DNA from: Cephalotrichum gorgonifer
Lineage: Eukaryota; Ascomycota; Sordariomycetes; Microascales; Microascaceae
Reading direction: 5' to 3'
DNA: 64,000 nucleotides
Assembly (NCBI GenBank): GCA_900312665.1
Contig: ONZQ02000009.1
Coordinates: 124,001 to 188,000, forward strand
Shown here: piece after piece, positions 1 to 10,297 of the stretch
How the letters are laid out: every line of letters begins with the position of its first letter
Position numbering within the stretch: position 1 is the first letter of the stretch
The notes under the pieces: model-generated
What the model was told of the DNA's origin: nothing
Seen by the model: only the letters and a program-made list of their open reading frames with translations
Database searches by the model: none
Position numbers and translations under genes: made by a program

Positions 1-2021
1 CCATGTTTTTTCTCCAACCCCCAAATTTATAAAACTAAAAACGGAGTGGCGGGTGGGGCACTGTAACGAGTTCGAGTACATCGAGCACACGTCACCGGTG
101 ACAAGGTACAAGGTACTTGTTTTACCGCCCCCTGTGGAATTACGTCACAATGCTTCCACCCCAGTCCGCCTGGCCAATAGCGGCCAAGCGTTGGCGTCAT
201 TTGTGCCCTTTGGAGACAGAACAAGGGGCCGGCTCTTGGATGGCGTTGGAAATTTTCCCAACGGGCGGGACCCTTCGAAAATCGCCATTACCCTGGCCTT
301 GGAAGGGGGACATTACCGAGTACAAGTATAACTAAGGGGGGAGGGGACGGAAAGGGACCGATGTCGTGTCCGACACACCCCTTCTTTTTGGCGCAAAAAA
401 ACCCCTGGTGTCGCGAGCCCGCCCCCTGCGCACTCTCCCCACCCAGTCTCCTCCTCCTTGCTCCGTACTTGTTTGTTGGAGGAATCCTTGGCGTTTGATG
501 TCGGCCCCGCACTGCTCGTAAGAATGGGACGGGAGAGACTGGTGGGAAGACCTCTAGATGATGTTCAAGGTTCTCGCAAGACGACCGAGTATTCTCGAGA
601 TTAGGGGCGGGAAAGAATAGAGTTCACGCCTAATGAGAAAATGAAGGGTAGATGGAGAGGAGGGGGAGACTAGAGGCTAAGGGGAGAAAGATGGGAAGGA
701 GACCCTCGTCATTCGCGCCGTCCAGAAAGAGTGGAACTTATTAATAAAGGAAGGTTGCTTTGGGCTGCTAGGCGCGCCAAGACCGACCGGCAGCCCCTTC
801 CCTGCTTCCCAGACGCTAATAGAACTGCTCCGTAGAGGTACTCCGTAATAACAATACTCCGGAAATCACCTGGGTAAGTAAGTGGAAACTGGCTCGTGGT
901 GTGGGGAAGGAGCACCTCCGATCCTGGGAACAGCCAAGGAAGCTGCCCCGCCGCCTCCCGTTCTTCCGTCTTGTAACCAGATCGTCCCTTCCACCGTTTC
1001 TCGTCGCCTGCCTACCATTTCCCACTTCCTTCTCTCCCGGCACGAAAGGATCCCATTTCTTTGCCGAGCACTCCGCGATCCTGTAACTGCCCAGACAATA
1101 AATATCTTGTAGACAGACCCGCCTGAACCTCGAAACGTACCTGTATAATACACCTATGGCTGTATCAGGCACTAACCTCCGTTGCTAGCGTATCAGCGAC
1201 ATAGTATCGGGTCAAGATGTGGAGAAACTAGGAAAGGCCAATATTAAACTCCTTCCATGCATTCTTCTCTCGTCCAGGTACTCCGACTTGTACGAGAGGT
1301 ACAAGCGCTGGTTTATTTACTCGTAATTCCTTTCCTCAGGTACTTTTATCCTCTCAAAACGCCGGACTGCGGGAATACTCATTCGCAGTGGAGCAGCCGG
1401 AGAGCATCCTGCCCTTTAACTTTTGCTTCTCAAGTCTCAACCCTGTTCTCAGAATTTCCCTATGCGAAAGAAGGCTGCTAGCGTGTTCCTCTGTTTCTTC
1501 CCCGCGCTTACCATACCCGGCACCGTTGCACTCCATAGCCCATTCCGCCGGCCCCTTCACCGTTTCTCTCCTAATCTCGGTCGTCCTTTGAGGATCGTCG
1601 AGTCGTCCAAGTTGGGACTACCTTAGCTCACCCCCATCCGCGCCCCCCCCNCCCNNNNNNNNNNNNNNNNNNNNCCCCCCCCCCCCCACTCGATCTGCCC
1701 TGCCAGTTTTTGAGAGACCAAGGACGCCCACCCTCCCCGACTGGGAAAGAACCATCGCAACACCCTCAGGCTGTCCTCTCCTTCAACACACCGTCTCAGT
1801 CCTGTCACCAACCCGCTACCGCCAAACAGCCAAGACCAACACCATTAGCCACCAACCACCAACACCTGGGTGACATTCTCTCTGGTGCTTCAGAATGAGG
1901 GCTGTGGTATCTTTCCCTCCTGTTGACCCGTGGTCTTGAACTGTATACGATAGGATTCCTTCCCCGGCCTCCGCCCTGATCCCGCGTCCGGGAGTAAACG
2001 AGCCACTCCGAACGCCATTCT
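1..2021. other. Intergenic region and 5' leader of the histidine kinase gene
   Basis: No gene is recognisable on either strand. The open frames here are short, overlapping and without domain-like sequence. The stretch from about 1690 to 2021 is pyrimidine-rich and is probably the promoter and leader of the histidine kinase gene. One TACTCGTA copy lies at 1318-1325 and a TACTCCGTA variant at 839-847. The assembly gap at 1651-1674 interrupts it. Confidence 0.6.
1651..1674. other. Assembly gap inside a poly-C tract
   Basis: An N at 1651 and a run of Ns at 1655-1674 sit inside a C homopolymer that continues on both sides, from about 1643 to 1687. The true length is unknown. The gap lies about 350 bp upstream of the kinase start and breaks no recognisable gene. 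Confidence 0.98.
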
Positions 2022-5000
2022 ATGGCTTATCAGCTACAACAGGCCGGGCTCGTCGACCTCTTGGAATCCGACCCCCGGCCAACCTTTGTCGTAGCCATCG
2101 ACTCTGCGACCACGACCCCGACCGTTCCCGCTATCCCGCCTCCGGCCGATGCCTCAACTGCGGCTCCATCCCCAGCTCCGACCGAGACCACGGCCAACGA
2201 GCGCCCCACGCCCCCGATTACCTTCGCCAACCCATCCCTGACTTCCTCCCCCCACCTCCTTGATCTCCTCGTCTCTAGCCGGGAGGATAGCCACGACCGG
2301 TTCTGGACATGGGTCATAACACCTGCGTCTGCTTCCCCAACAAGTAATTCTATCGAGGACGACGATCTCCGGGCTACCTCGTTCTGGCACCTCAACCTCC
2401 TCTGGACGAAGACTATTGTTCGCTCACTGTGGGTAGTAGTTGGAGCGAATGAACAGCCATCCGCAGAACGTCCACTCAAGATGCTCCAGACTGCGACCAC
2501 CCCCATCTGCGAGCCTATCACTCCTCCACCCTTGTCGCCTCTCATTCCTGTTCAGCGACCAGAATCCCCGGCTGTGACAGCTGCCGCCGCTCCGGTCCCG
2601 TCTTTAGAACCCACCGAAATTCTTCAGCCGAAACCTAGCCCAAGCTTTGAGCTCCTACCCACTCTCACTTCTTACCTCGACCAGGATCGACGGGCATTTT
2701 TTGATGTTGTGAGCAGCCTTGACTGGGCGACCACACCGGTTGGCACACTTGATGCCTGGCCCTCACGTCTCCGTCAACTATTTTATCAGATCATCGCAGA
2801 CACGCGTCCGACTGCCATCTATTGGGGGGAGCAGAGGATTGTAATATATAACCACGCCTTCAGCAGGCTATGTGGCTCTCAGCATCCCGGTGCCCTCGGA
2901 AAACCTGCGCCCAAGACGGGGCTAGATACCCACGGACCGCCCCAGTCTCCGATAGAGCTGTTCGCACAGCAGCACGAATGGTCGACCGTTCAGAATGAGG
3001 CTACTATCTTCGTCCGGGATGGCACCGGAGACGTTTTAGAGACGCACATCGAATCGTCCGTCATGCCAGTTCTCGACGCGGGGGAATGTCTCGGCTTCCT
3101 CCATTCTCTCCAGGACATTACGGATTCCCGGCTCTGGGAGCGGCGGATGAACATGCTCTTCGACTTCAGCGATGCTTTACTGACGGCTAATGATGTGAAG
3201 TCGTACTGGGGGACGGTTATGAGTGGATTAGAAGCACATAGCTCATCCTATGACATCCCCCTGGCCGCTCTCTATTCCGTTGAATACCGCCACGCGACCA
3301 TCTCGGATAACAACCTGATTCCAATCTCTTCAACACCAAAGATTTGCCGCTTAGAAGGATCACTAGGAGTACCTGCGGGCCACGCTCTAATCCCCGACAC
3401 CTTCTACTTATCAGGCTCAGGACCCGGGCTGGGCCCGCAATTCAAGCAGGCATTCGACGGCCGGGGGCTCGTACATCTCCAAACCGTGGATGGCAGCCTG
3501 CTGGCTGAGCTTATGGATGGGATAGCCTTGCGTGGATTCGGCGACAAGTGCAGTGCCGCTGTCATCTTGCCGATACAACCCACAAAGAAGAACGACCCCT
3601 TAGGCCTCCTCCTGCTAGGTCTCAATCCTCGACGGCCCTTCGACGAGGGCTACAAGCGATATATGTCCCTTTTGAACAAGAAGTTGTCTGCATATCTAGC
3701 ATCGGCAATTCTACTCGAGACCAGTATAGCAGACGACGTAACATCCGCCAACGGAAGAGCCTCGGACAGCGATGATCCTATCCAGACATCACCCGAACGC
3801 ACTCCCCAGATGACCACGACCCCAGGACAGCTTCAACTCGATTTGGAGAAGCCATTCCCTCACCTACCGAACGGGACCGTCGAAGGATCGCTAAAGCACT
3901 CCGAGCTAATATCTATTGTTCCACCTTCGCCTCTCTTGCCGGACAGCAGCAGCATGCACGATAGTGTCGGGTCCAAAGTGTACGAGTCGGAGAAGCTTCA
4001 GCGGATGACTGACCTCGTAACCGTCGGTATATCGGAGACGGACCTGCAGGGTCGGCTTCTTGATGCTAACAAGACATTTTTCGAGCTCTTTGGCATCGTC
4101 AAGGTAGATGATCTCTACTTGAACGATATCAGGCCCTGGGATATCAGTATGACAGAGGAGGGGAAGGTGGCGCTCCAGGAGAGCCTTGACCGCCTAGTCA
4201 AAGACGGCATGCCGCAGACCGTCGAGATGCGACTGAACACCCTCTGTTCCACTCCGGGCAGCCTCGCCAGTCAAGAGAAGGCGCCTCGATGGGTCCTTGC
4301 CACGTTTATTCCCCTACGGTCCGCCGATGGTATCATCCATTCCATCCACGGCTGCTTCAGCGATGTGTCGTCACAGAAGTGGCAGGTGGAGAGCGAGCGG
4401 AGGAGGAAAGAGGAGGCGCTCGAGTCCAAGCGGCAGCAAGAGAACTTCATGGACATGACGTCGCACGAGATGCGGAACCCACTCGGTGCCATAACTCACT
4501 GCGCGGATGCGATCGCGTCATCCCTGTCAATGGTCCAGGAGAAGGTGAGGGCGGCCGCGGCGGCAAGGGTGGTACTTGACGGGCCGGTGGACTCACTCAG
4601 TCCTCAGACAGAGGAGCACCCAGAGCTGGAAGACTACAGTGGGGAGGCGGCTCGAACCATCGACGAGTGTATCGACAATGCCGAGACGATTATCGCCTGC
4701 GCACAGCATCAGAAGCGAATTATTGACGACCTCCTGACCGTATCGAAGCTGGATTCGAAGCTGGTGGCGGTCACGCCGTGCACGGTTGACCCGGTTGTTA
4801 TGGTTCGGAACACCCTGAAGATGTTTGAGGTCGAGGCCAAGCGGCTACAGGTCGACCTCAGGATGACGGTGGACCAGTCGTTTGTGGATCTCGGGTTCGA
4901 ATACTTCGACTTCGACCCATCTCGGGCGAAGCAGGTGTTGATCAACCTGCTCACTAATGCTCTCAAATTTACGAGGAACCGCACCGTCCGGGACGTGTCG

Positions 5001-6014
5001 GTCCTTATCAAGGCTGGCAGGTCACGGCCGACGGACGAGACGTCATGCGTCCGGTTCATGCCCCGATCACACGACGAGCCCGAAAACCCACAACCGGCGC
5101 TTGTTGGGCGAAAGGACCCGGTTTACCTCACGTTTGAGGTGCAGGACACTGGCCGCGGGCTCTCGGCAGATGAGATGCGCCACCTGTTCAACAGGTTCCA
5201 GCAGGCCAGTTCCTTCACGCACGTCAACCATGGCGGCTCGGGCCTCGGGCTATTCATATCGCGACGACTAACCGAACTACAAAACGGCGCCATAGGGGTA
5301 TCCAGCACGCCCAAGGTCGGGTCAACGTTCGTCTTCTTCATCGAGGCCTACCTCCCCAGCGAAGAGGCGGTGAAGGAGACGGCGCTGACGACTACTCCGA
5401 GCGATATGGGCCTGGTGAGGCTAGGACGAAAACTCTCGGCCGGAGAAGTAGGGGATTGTATCCCGAGCAAACACACAACCGATACCGGACTTGACCTCGC
5501 CCCCGCGAGAACGGAGCCGCATCCATCAGCCAGCGCGGCCAGCAAACTGGACAGCATATTAATAGTCGAAGACAACGTCATCAACCAGCGGATCGCCCAG
5601 CGCGGGCTAGTGCACCGGGGCTTTAAAGTCGATGTGGCGAGCGACGGCCTAGAGGCGCTCGACAAGCTCGGGATATCGCGACATGGGAACGAATCCAATG
5701 GAGCCACCGGGACCAGCGAGGTGCAGCCGGTGCCGTTCGACCTCATCCTCATGGATATCGAGATGCCGGTACAAGACGGTCTCACGTGCGCGCGGAAGAT
5801 CCGCGAGCTAGAGGCCAGCGGCACGGTGTTCTCCGCGGGCGGGGGCAGGGTACCGATTATCGCCGTGAGCGCGCATGCGCGGAACGAGCACGTCGTTGCA
5901 GCCCTAGGGGCCGGGTGTGACGACGTGTTGGTCAAGCCATACCGAATGGCGGAGCTAATGGAGAGAATAGAGGATATTGCGAGCGGGGCCCGGGCTGAGG
6001 AGGTGAGGCAGTGA
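2022..6014 (+). CDS. Hybrid sensor histidine kinase / response regulator
   Basis: A single uninterrupted 1330-codon frame starting at an ATG. The first ~220 residues are Ser/Pro/Thr/Ala-rich. A PAS-like segment follows at about 225-370, then a GAF-like linker, and a second PAS-like segment at about 658-790. The phosphoacceptor H-box reads SHEMRNPL with His815. The N-box (Asn979), G1 box DTGRG (from Asp1042) and a GGSGLGLF G2 box define the ATPase domain. A C-terminal receiver domain, about 1178-1316, has the acidic pair in VEDN, phosphoacceptor Asp1245 in LMDIEMP and the conserved Lys1305. It should autophosphorylate and pass phosphate His-Asp to an Hpt protein such as YPD1. A roughly 60-residue acidic/Ala-rich insert splits the dimerisation domain between the H-box and the second helix. 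No membrane segment is evident, so a soluble sensor is likely. I cannot assign its class with certainty, and small in-frame introns in the N-terminal part cannot be excluded. Confidence 0.93.
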   Translation: MAYQLQQAGLVDLLESDPRPTFVVAIDSATTTPTVPAIPPPADASTAAPSPAPTETTANERPTPPITFANPSLTSSPHLLDLLVSSREDSHDRFWTWVITPASASPTSNSIEDDDLRATSFWHLNLLWTKTIVRSLWVVVGANEQPSAERPLKMLQTATTPICEPITPPPLSPLIPVQRPESPAVTAAAAPVPSLEPTEILQPKPSPSFELLPTLTSYLDQDRRAFFDVVSSLDWATTPVGTLDAWPSRLRQLFYQIIADTRPTAIYWGEQRIVIYNHAFSRLCGSQHPGALGKPAPKTGLDTHGPPQSPIELFAQQHEWSTVQNEATIFVRDGTGDVLETHIESSVMPVLDAGECLGFLHSLQDITDSRLWERRMNMLFDFSDALLTANDVKSYWGTVMSGLEAHSSSYDIPLAALYSVEYRHATISDNNLIPISSTPKICRLEGSLGVPAGHALIPDTFYLSGSGPGLGPQFKQAFDGRGLVHLQTVDGSLLAELMDGIALRGFGDKCSAAVILPIQPTKKNDPLGLLLLGLNPRRPFDEGYKRYMSLLNKKLSAYLASAILLETSIADDVTSANGRASDSDDPIQTSPERTPQMTTTPGQLQLDLEKPFPHLPNGTVEGSLKHSELISIVPPSPLLPDSSSMHDSVGSKVYESEKLQRMTDLVTVGISETDLQGRLLDANKTFFELFGIVKVDDLYLNDIRPWDISMTEEGKVALQESLDRLVKDGMPQTVEMRLNTLCSTPGSLASQEKAPRWVLATFIPLRSADGIIHSIHGCFSDVSSQKWQVESERRRKEEALESKRQQENFMDMTSHEMRNPLGAITHCADAIASSLSMVQEKVRAAAAARVVLDGPVDSLSPQTEEHPELEDYSGEAARTIDECIDNAETIIACAQHQKRIIDDLLTVSKLDSKLVAVTPCTVDPVVMVRNTLKMFEVEAKRLQVDLRMTVDQSFVDLGFEYFDFDPSRAKQVLINLLTNALKFTRNRTVRDVSVLIKAGRSRPTDETSCVRFMPRSHDEPENPQPALVGRKDPVYLTFEVQDTGRGLSADEMRHLFNRFQQASSFTHVNHGGSGLGLFISRRLTELQNGAIGVSSTPKVGSTFVFFIEAYLPSEEAVKETALTTTPSDMGLVRLGRKLSAGEVGDCIPSKHTTDTGLDLAPARTEPHPSASAASKLDSILIVEDNVINQRIAQRGLVHRGFKVDVASDGLEALDKLGISRHGNESNGATGTSEVQPVPFDLILMDIEMPVQDGLTCARKIRELEASGTVFSAGGGRVPIIAVSAHARNEHVVAALGAGCDDVLVKPYRMAELMERIEDIASGARAEEVRQ

Positions 6015-6917
6015 TGTGGGGAGGCCGTTCCCATGCCACAGACCTTACTCGCCCGCCCCATCCTCCTTGTGTATCTACATCAACCTGAGGGTTGACCTGA
6101 CAGGGGAAATGTATGAGTATGCGCGAGTGGGCGCGAGAGAAAAGGGGACAAGGGTCTGACTTTGCTTTTCATTTCTTTTTTGTTTTTGCATGGAAATGGG
6201 GAGTTCTTGGATAGCCTGGCCTTCTGATATATTGCATCGGGAGGACCACTGGCTAGCATTATTATACCAGGCGTTTTCTTTTTCTTTTCTTTTCTTTTCT
6301 TTTCTTTTCTACTTTAGTTGTATGAGGTGGTCGGAATAGGGGTAGAGAGTTTGAGCTGGGGAAAAAGGGGGGGGGTATAAATGTGGCCGGTAGACTTGGG
6401 CTCTGTGACGAGTAGGATCAGAGGACGAGACATGAATAAGATGGACATCTAAAGTTCATATTGCGTTTGGAGTTGTTTTTGTGAGAGTGAAATTTAGATG
6501 AGGGAACGTTCAAGCCCGATAACAAGGTCTGTTTACGAGCGTGGGGTGTGTGTTGGACTTGAAGACGACATGGTAGTTGTACTAGTTCTGGAAATATGCA
6601 GTATTACAAGTATACTCTGTACAATTACTGAGGTACCGTCCTATACTTGACCTCGTAAGTTGTGCCTTGAAAGCCGGCTGCGCCTTGTTCCTCGTCGGAC
6701 GTCAGACCGGTGTTTTCGATGACTAAGCCGTCCCCGCCAACCCCACCTCACCTTCACGACGACGACGACGACCCACGCACCACGACGGCGGACAACACAA
6801 CGTCATCCTCGCCAGACGGAGGAACACCGCAACGCGAGGAAAGCTCCCCAACCAAACCACCCGCCGTACCGACCATCAGGGGATCTTCGAGGACCCCCCC
6901 TCCCTCCTCCTTTCACC
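6015..6917. other. Intergenic: kinase 3' region and ARPC4 promoter/leader
   Basis: No gene. It holds a (TTTTC)n tract at 6274-6310, a poly-G run near 6367, and AT-richer DNA from 6440 to 6640. An ATG at 6719 opens a frame with an Asp run (five Asp codons near 6757) that overlaps the ARPC4 start in another frame. If transcription begins upstream of it, it would be an overlapping upstream ORF. Confidence 0.55.
6274..6310. repeat. (TTTTC)n microsatellite
   Basis: About seven imperfect copies of a TTTTC pentamer about 260 bp after the kinase stop codon. It probably lies in the 3' UTR or just beyond it. Confidence 0.85.
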
Positions 6918-7902
6918 ATGGTAAGCTTCCCCTCCCCCCTTTCCATAGCCTCTCTCCCTCCCATCCGTCCCGGAACCAAGAAGCAAGGCGGGACCCAAGA
7001 GAGGGGGAGGACAAACACGGGAGAGAGAGAAGGGCGACGGACGGACCTATCTATACTATTGGCTCCCTGATAGCTAACACGCGCTCGTTTCCTCCCCAAC
7101 CCACAGTCTCAATCCCTCCGCCCCTACCTCCAGTGCGTCCGCAGCACGCTGACCGCGGCGCTGACGCTCACCAACTTCGCGTCGCAGGCGTCGGAGCGTC
7201 ACAACGTGCCCGAGGTCGAGGCGCGCACGTCGCCCGAGGTGCTCCTGACGCCCATGACGGTTGCGCGCAACGAGAACGAGAGGGTGCTCGTGGAGCCGAG
7301 CGTCAACAGCGTGCGGGTCAGCATACGGATCAAGCAGGCGGACGAGATCGAGCACATACTCGTGCACAAGTTCACGAGGTTCCTGGAGCAGAGGGCCGAG
7401 AGCTTCTTCATATTGAGGAGGAAGCCTATTCCTGTGAGTTCCCCTTTTCTTTTTCCCTCTTGCCCTTCCTTAACTCCCCCCTTATTCTTCTTCCATGTTG
7501 TTGCATGGGATAAGGGGATAGATGAATGGAATAGTCAGGGGGACGCTAACGCGGAAGTCGATAGGGCTACGATATCTCCTTCCTGATCACGAATTTCCAC
7601 ACCGAGGAGCTGCTGAAGCATAAGCTTGTCGACTTCATCATTGAGTTCATGGAGGAGGTAGATAAGGAGATTTCCGAGATGAAGCTATTCGTGCGTGAAC
7701 CCCTTCCCCCCCCCCCCCTTTTTCCCACCTGATGGGCAGCGGCTAATCCTGGCGGTAAACGTGTAGCTCAACTCGAGGGCGCGATTCGTTGCCGAGTCCT
7801 TCCTTACTCCCGTACGTTATAGACCCCCCCCCCCCCCAGTTTCAAATCTCGAATAACTATGGGAGAATATTAACCTCTTCCCTTGCGGCGCAGTTTGACT
7901 AA
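6918..7902 (+). CDS. ARPC4: Actin-related protein 2/3 complex subunit 4 (p20)
   Basis: Five coding exons join in phase 0: 6918-6920, 7107-7433, 7565-7690, 7767-7811 and 7894-7902, giving 169 aa, the usual family length. The product starts MSQSLRPYLQCVRSTL and ends AESFLTPFD, both very typical of ARPC4. The core carries the conserved stretches around ERNKVPEVE-like and FFILRRKPIPGYDISFLIT. ARPC4 forms the structural core of Arp2/3 with ARPC2 and binds the mother actin filament at branch junctions, so it acts in cortical actin patches and endocytosis. The first coding exon is only the ATG and the last is only Phe-Asp-stop, so an ORF finder misses both ends. Intron 1 has a GCTAAC branch site near 7073. 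Poly-C runs occupy introns 3 and 4. Confidence 0.96.
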
Positions 7903-10297
7903 ATCACCGCGTGTTTATTTGCTACGAAACTTCTGCCTGGTTTCATCCGCGGAGTTATAAGAATCAGGCGGGTTATGAGAATCGGGGTCGAGGGGGGAAG
8001 GGGGGAAAGGCGGGGAGAGGCATGGCTTCCCAACCTCCGGGTGCATGCGTGGTACATGTATATGAAGCGAATTATGAGCTAGGGGGGTGATCGTGTCTTG
8101 GGGCCGCGGGAGTTAGGACGCAACGGAAACGAAAATGGCTCAGCTCGGTTGGCTCCGCGAGACCGCGTCTATTGAACGTGTCATGTCGTCGCTGCTGGTT
8201 CTCATTCGACGTGTCACGGTAACGGCCACGATGCTTTTTTTTTAACCCCTTCCACAGATAAGGAAAGAAATAGAACTGGATTCGCCTACACGTTGATCAT
8301 GAAAGTAACGCGGGAGAGAAGAAACAGATCGGAGAAGGAATTCGTTAGAACCTGGATCTGAGGCAGTTTCTTGTCTTCAACGTGTCTAGGCTTTTAGGAG
8401 TTTAATACTAGTAACTACATATGCTTCGCCCTGTGGGAAACCGCAAACGTCAACGGAAAAGTCCAAGATGCTTATGCCTCCCATTCCACATGTCATATGT
8501 AGATTATTATGCCTTTCTCCCGATAAAATGGCGTAGAACGGAGATGCAAACAACATGGGAGGCGGCCATGTGGAAAGCGTTCTAGCTAGCCCTTTCATCA
8601 AAGCCTGGGTTCCTCGCTTTGGGCGAGGTGTTGAACGAGTTAAGTGGAGGTAAAATAGGTACGCAAGTTAGATGAGAACACCCTTCCCAGCCAGCCCAGC
8701 CCCAGAGCCTCTTCCTGAGGGAGGGAACGCCAAATATCTACGACGAACAGGAAGACGTAAGTTACGTGATAGAGAATGTCTAGGGAACATTACCAACTAG
8801 CTCACTCCTTGAGAGAATGCCAAGAGAGAGAGAGAGAGCAGACACTTTCTTGGCACCCCTCTAACACCCTTGATGGTCGTGGGGAAGGTACACCAGCACG
8901 TACGACGCGTAAAGTGCCGTCCTTATCCTCACTGCGAACTAAGCAGCAATGCATCGCTAGCACATAGTAGACACCACCGATCTCAAAAGACCCAAGCCCT
9001 CTTATGTCCGTAGAATAGCTATATCGGCCCGGCCTGTAGACCATCCCTCCGTCCCCGGGAGCGAGGTTGGACGACGCCGTATAGGCTCCGTTTTCTTTGT
9101 GGCCTGGGGCATGATTCCCCCACAACACGACAGGTCGGCTCCCAAGCCCTCCCCTCATCGAGCTCCTTCCCAACTTGGAACCCTTTCCTCGAAAGTGAGG
9201 ATGGGAAGGGAAACGCGTCTTTCTAGACGCCCAATGCCTTGAGCCTAAAACATCCCACCTTGTCCAAACTTCTCCCTCTACTTGGAAGTCACCCCATACT
9301 ACCGACTCCACGATCCTTCCTGAAATCATGAGTGGGCATTGGCTCTCACCTATGTGATCCTGCCACAAAGGTAAGTGTGAGGCGTGTATGCAGACGAACA
9401 AGTCCCTTTCCCACCGCAATATTGGTCTACTCTCCTCACGAGTTCACTTCTCCGGAGAGTCACCCGTTGCCTGGTTTGCAAACTTCTGTGTTCCCCGCTT
9501 CACTCTCCGTATCCTCTCCTTGATCCTCTCTCCGGCGGCGATGTCATACCCCCGGCTTCACTTCTCTCAATGCCCCAACCATAAATAGCCCACCTGTCTC
9601 TTTATTCCTCAACCCTCCCCGCCCTCCTCCACATCCCCAAACATCCACTTTCCCAACATCACATCTTTGTGAGCCCCCCTCTCTCAATCCCACTTCATAT
9701 CCTAACCACACATCATCATCATTCACGAGAGCTATAGCAGAGGCCACAGCCTTTTCTTAGCTGCTCTTGTATTTTGCTAGCTCCTGCCTCAGCCACGGCC
9801 TAGGCACAAAGCTAACCGCCAAAAGGCCCAGGTTGAAGCAATTCTCACACCCAATCCCTGCCCTCATGCCAGGCGACTGATCTGGCCTCTCTGATATGGT
9901 GAGTCTCAAATCTTGATCCGAAAAGAGCAGGCACAGTTGCCCAGCTCCCAGTTCCACCTCCTTCCCTATTTGATGCCCCGTTGCCCTCAATGAGCTCTTC
10001 CCCATTGTGGGTTCCCTCCCATTGTCCACCTTTCCATCATTCACTTCCCTCACCTACCTACCTCCCACACCATCATCCTATTGAGAAACAACCCCCAATC
10101 ACGCTTCTGTTTCCTATCCTCGATCATTGTTCTCAATAGAGATTTCCCTCTCATCTCTAGGGCCAGCTCCTTCGCTTCCCTTCCTTCATAAAACTTACTT
10201 GCTCTGCTTCCCTCGAGCTGGAATGCTTTTCTAACCTTCCTTTCCTACCACTTCAAAGCACCACGCCGAAACTTAGAGAAACCAGCGAACGATCGCC
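7903..10297. other. Intergenic region upstream of the RRM-like gene
   Basis: No recognisable gene over about 2.4 kb. An (AG)n run lies at 8823-8838. From about 9450 to 10290 the plus strand is strongly pyrimidine-rich (CCTCC, CTTCC, TTCCC blocks), like a long promoter and 5' leader. The open frames (longest 205 codons, minus strand, 8802-9419) have no domain-like sequence. Confidence 0.55.
8823..8838. repeat. (AG)n dinucleotide run
   Basis: Eight AG units in intergenic DNA; an ordinary microsatellite. Confidence 0.8.

Noticed and set aside
5348..6061. 237-codon minus-strand frame opposite the histidine kinase receiver domain
   Set aside because: Ser/Ala-rich shadow of a GC-rich exon that encodes a clear receiver domain on the plus strand.
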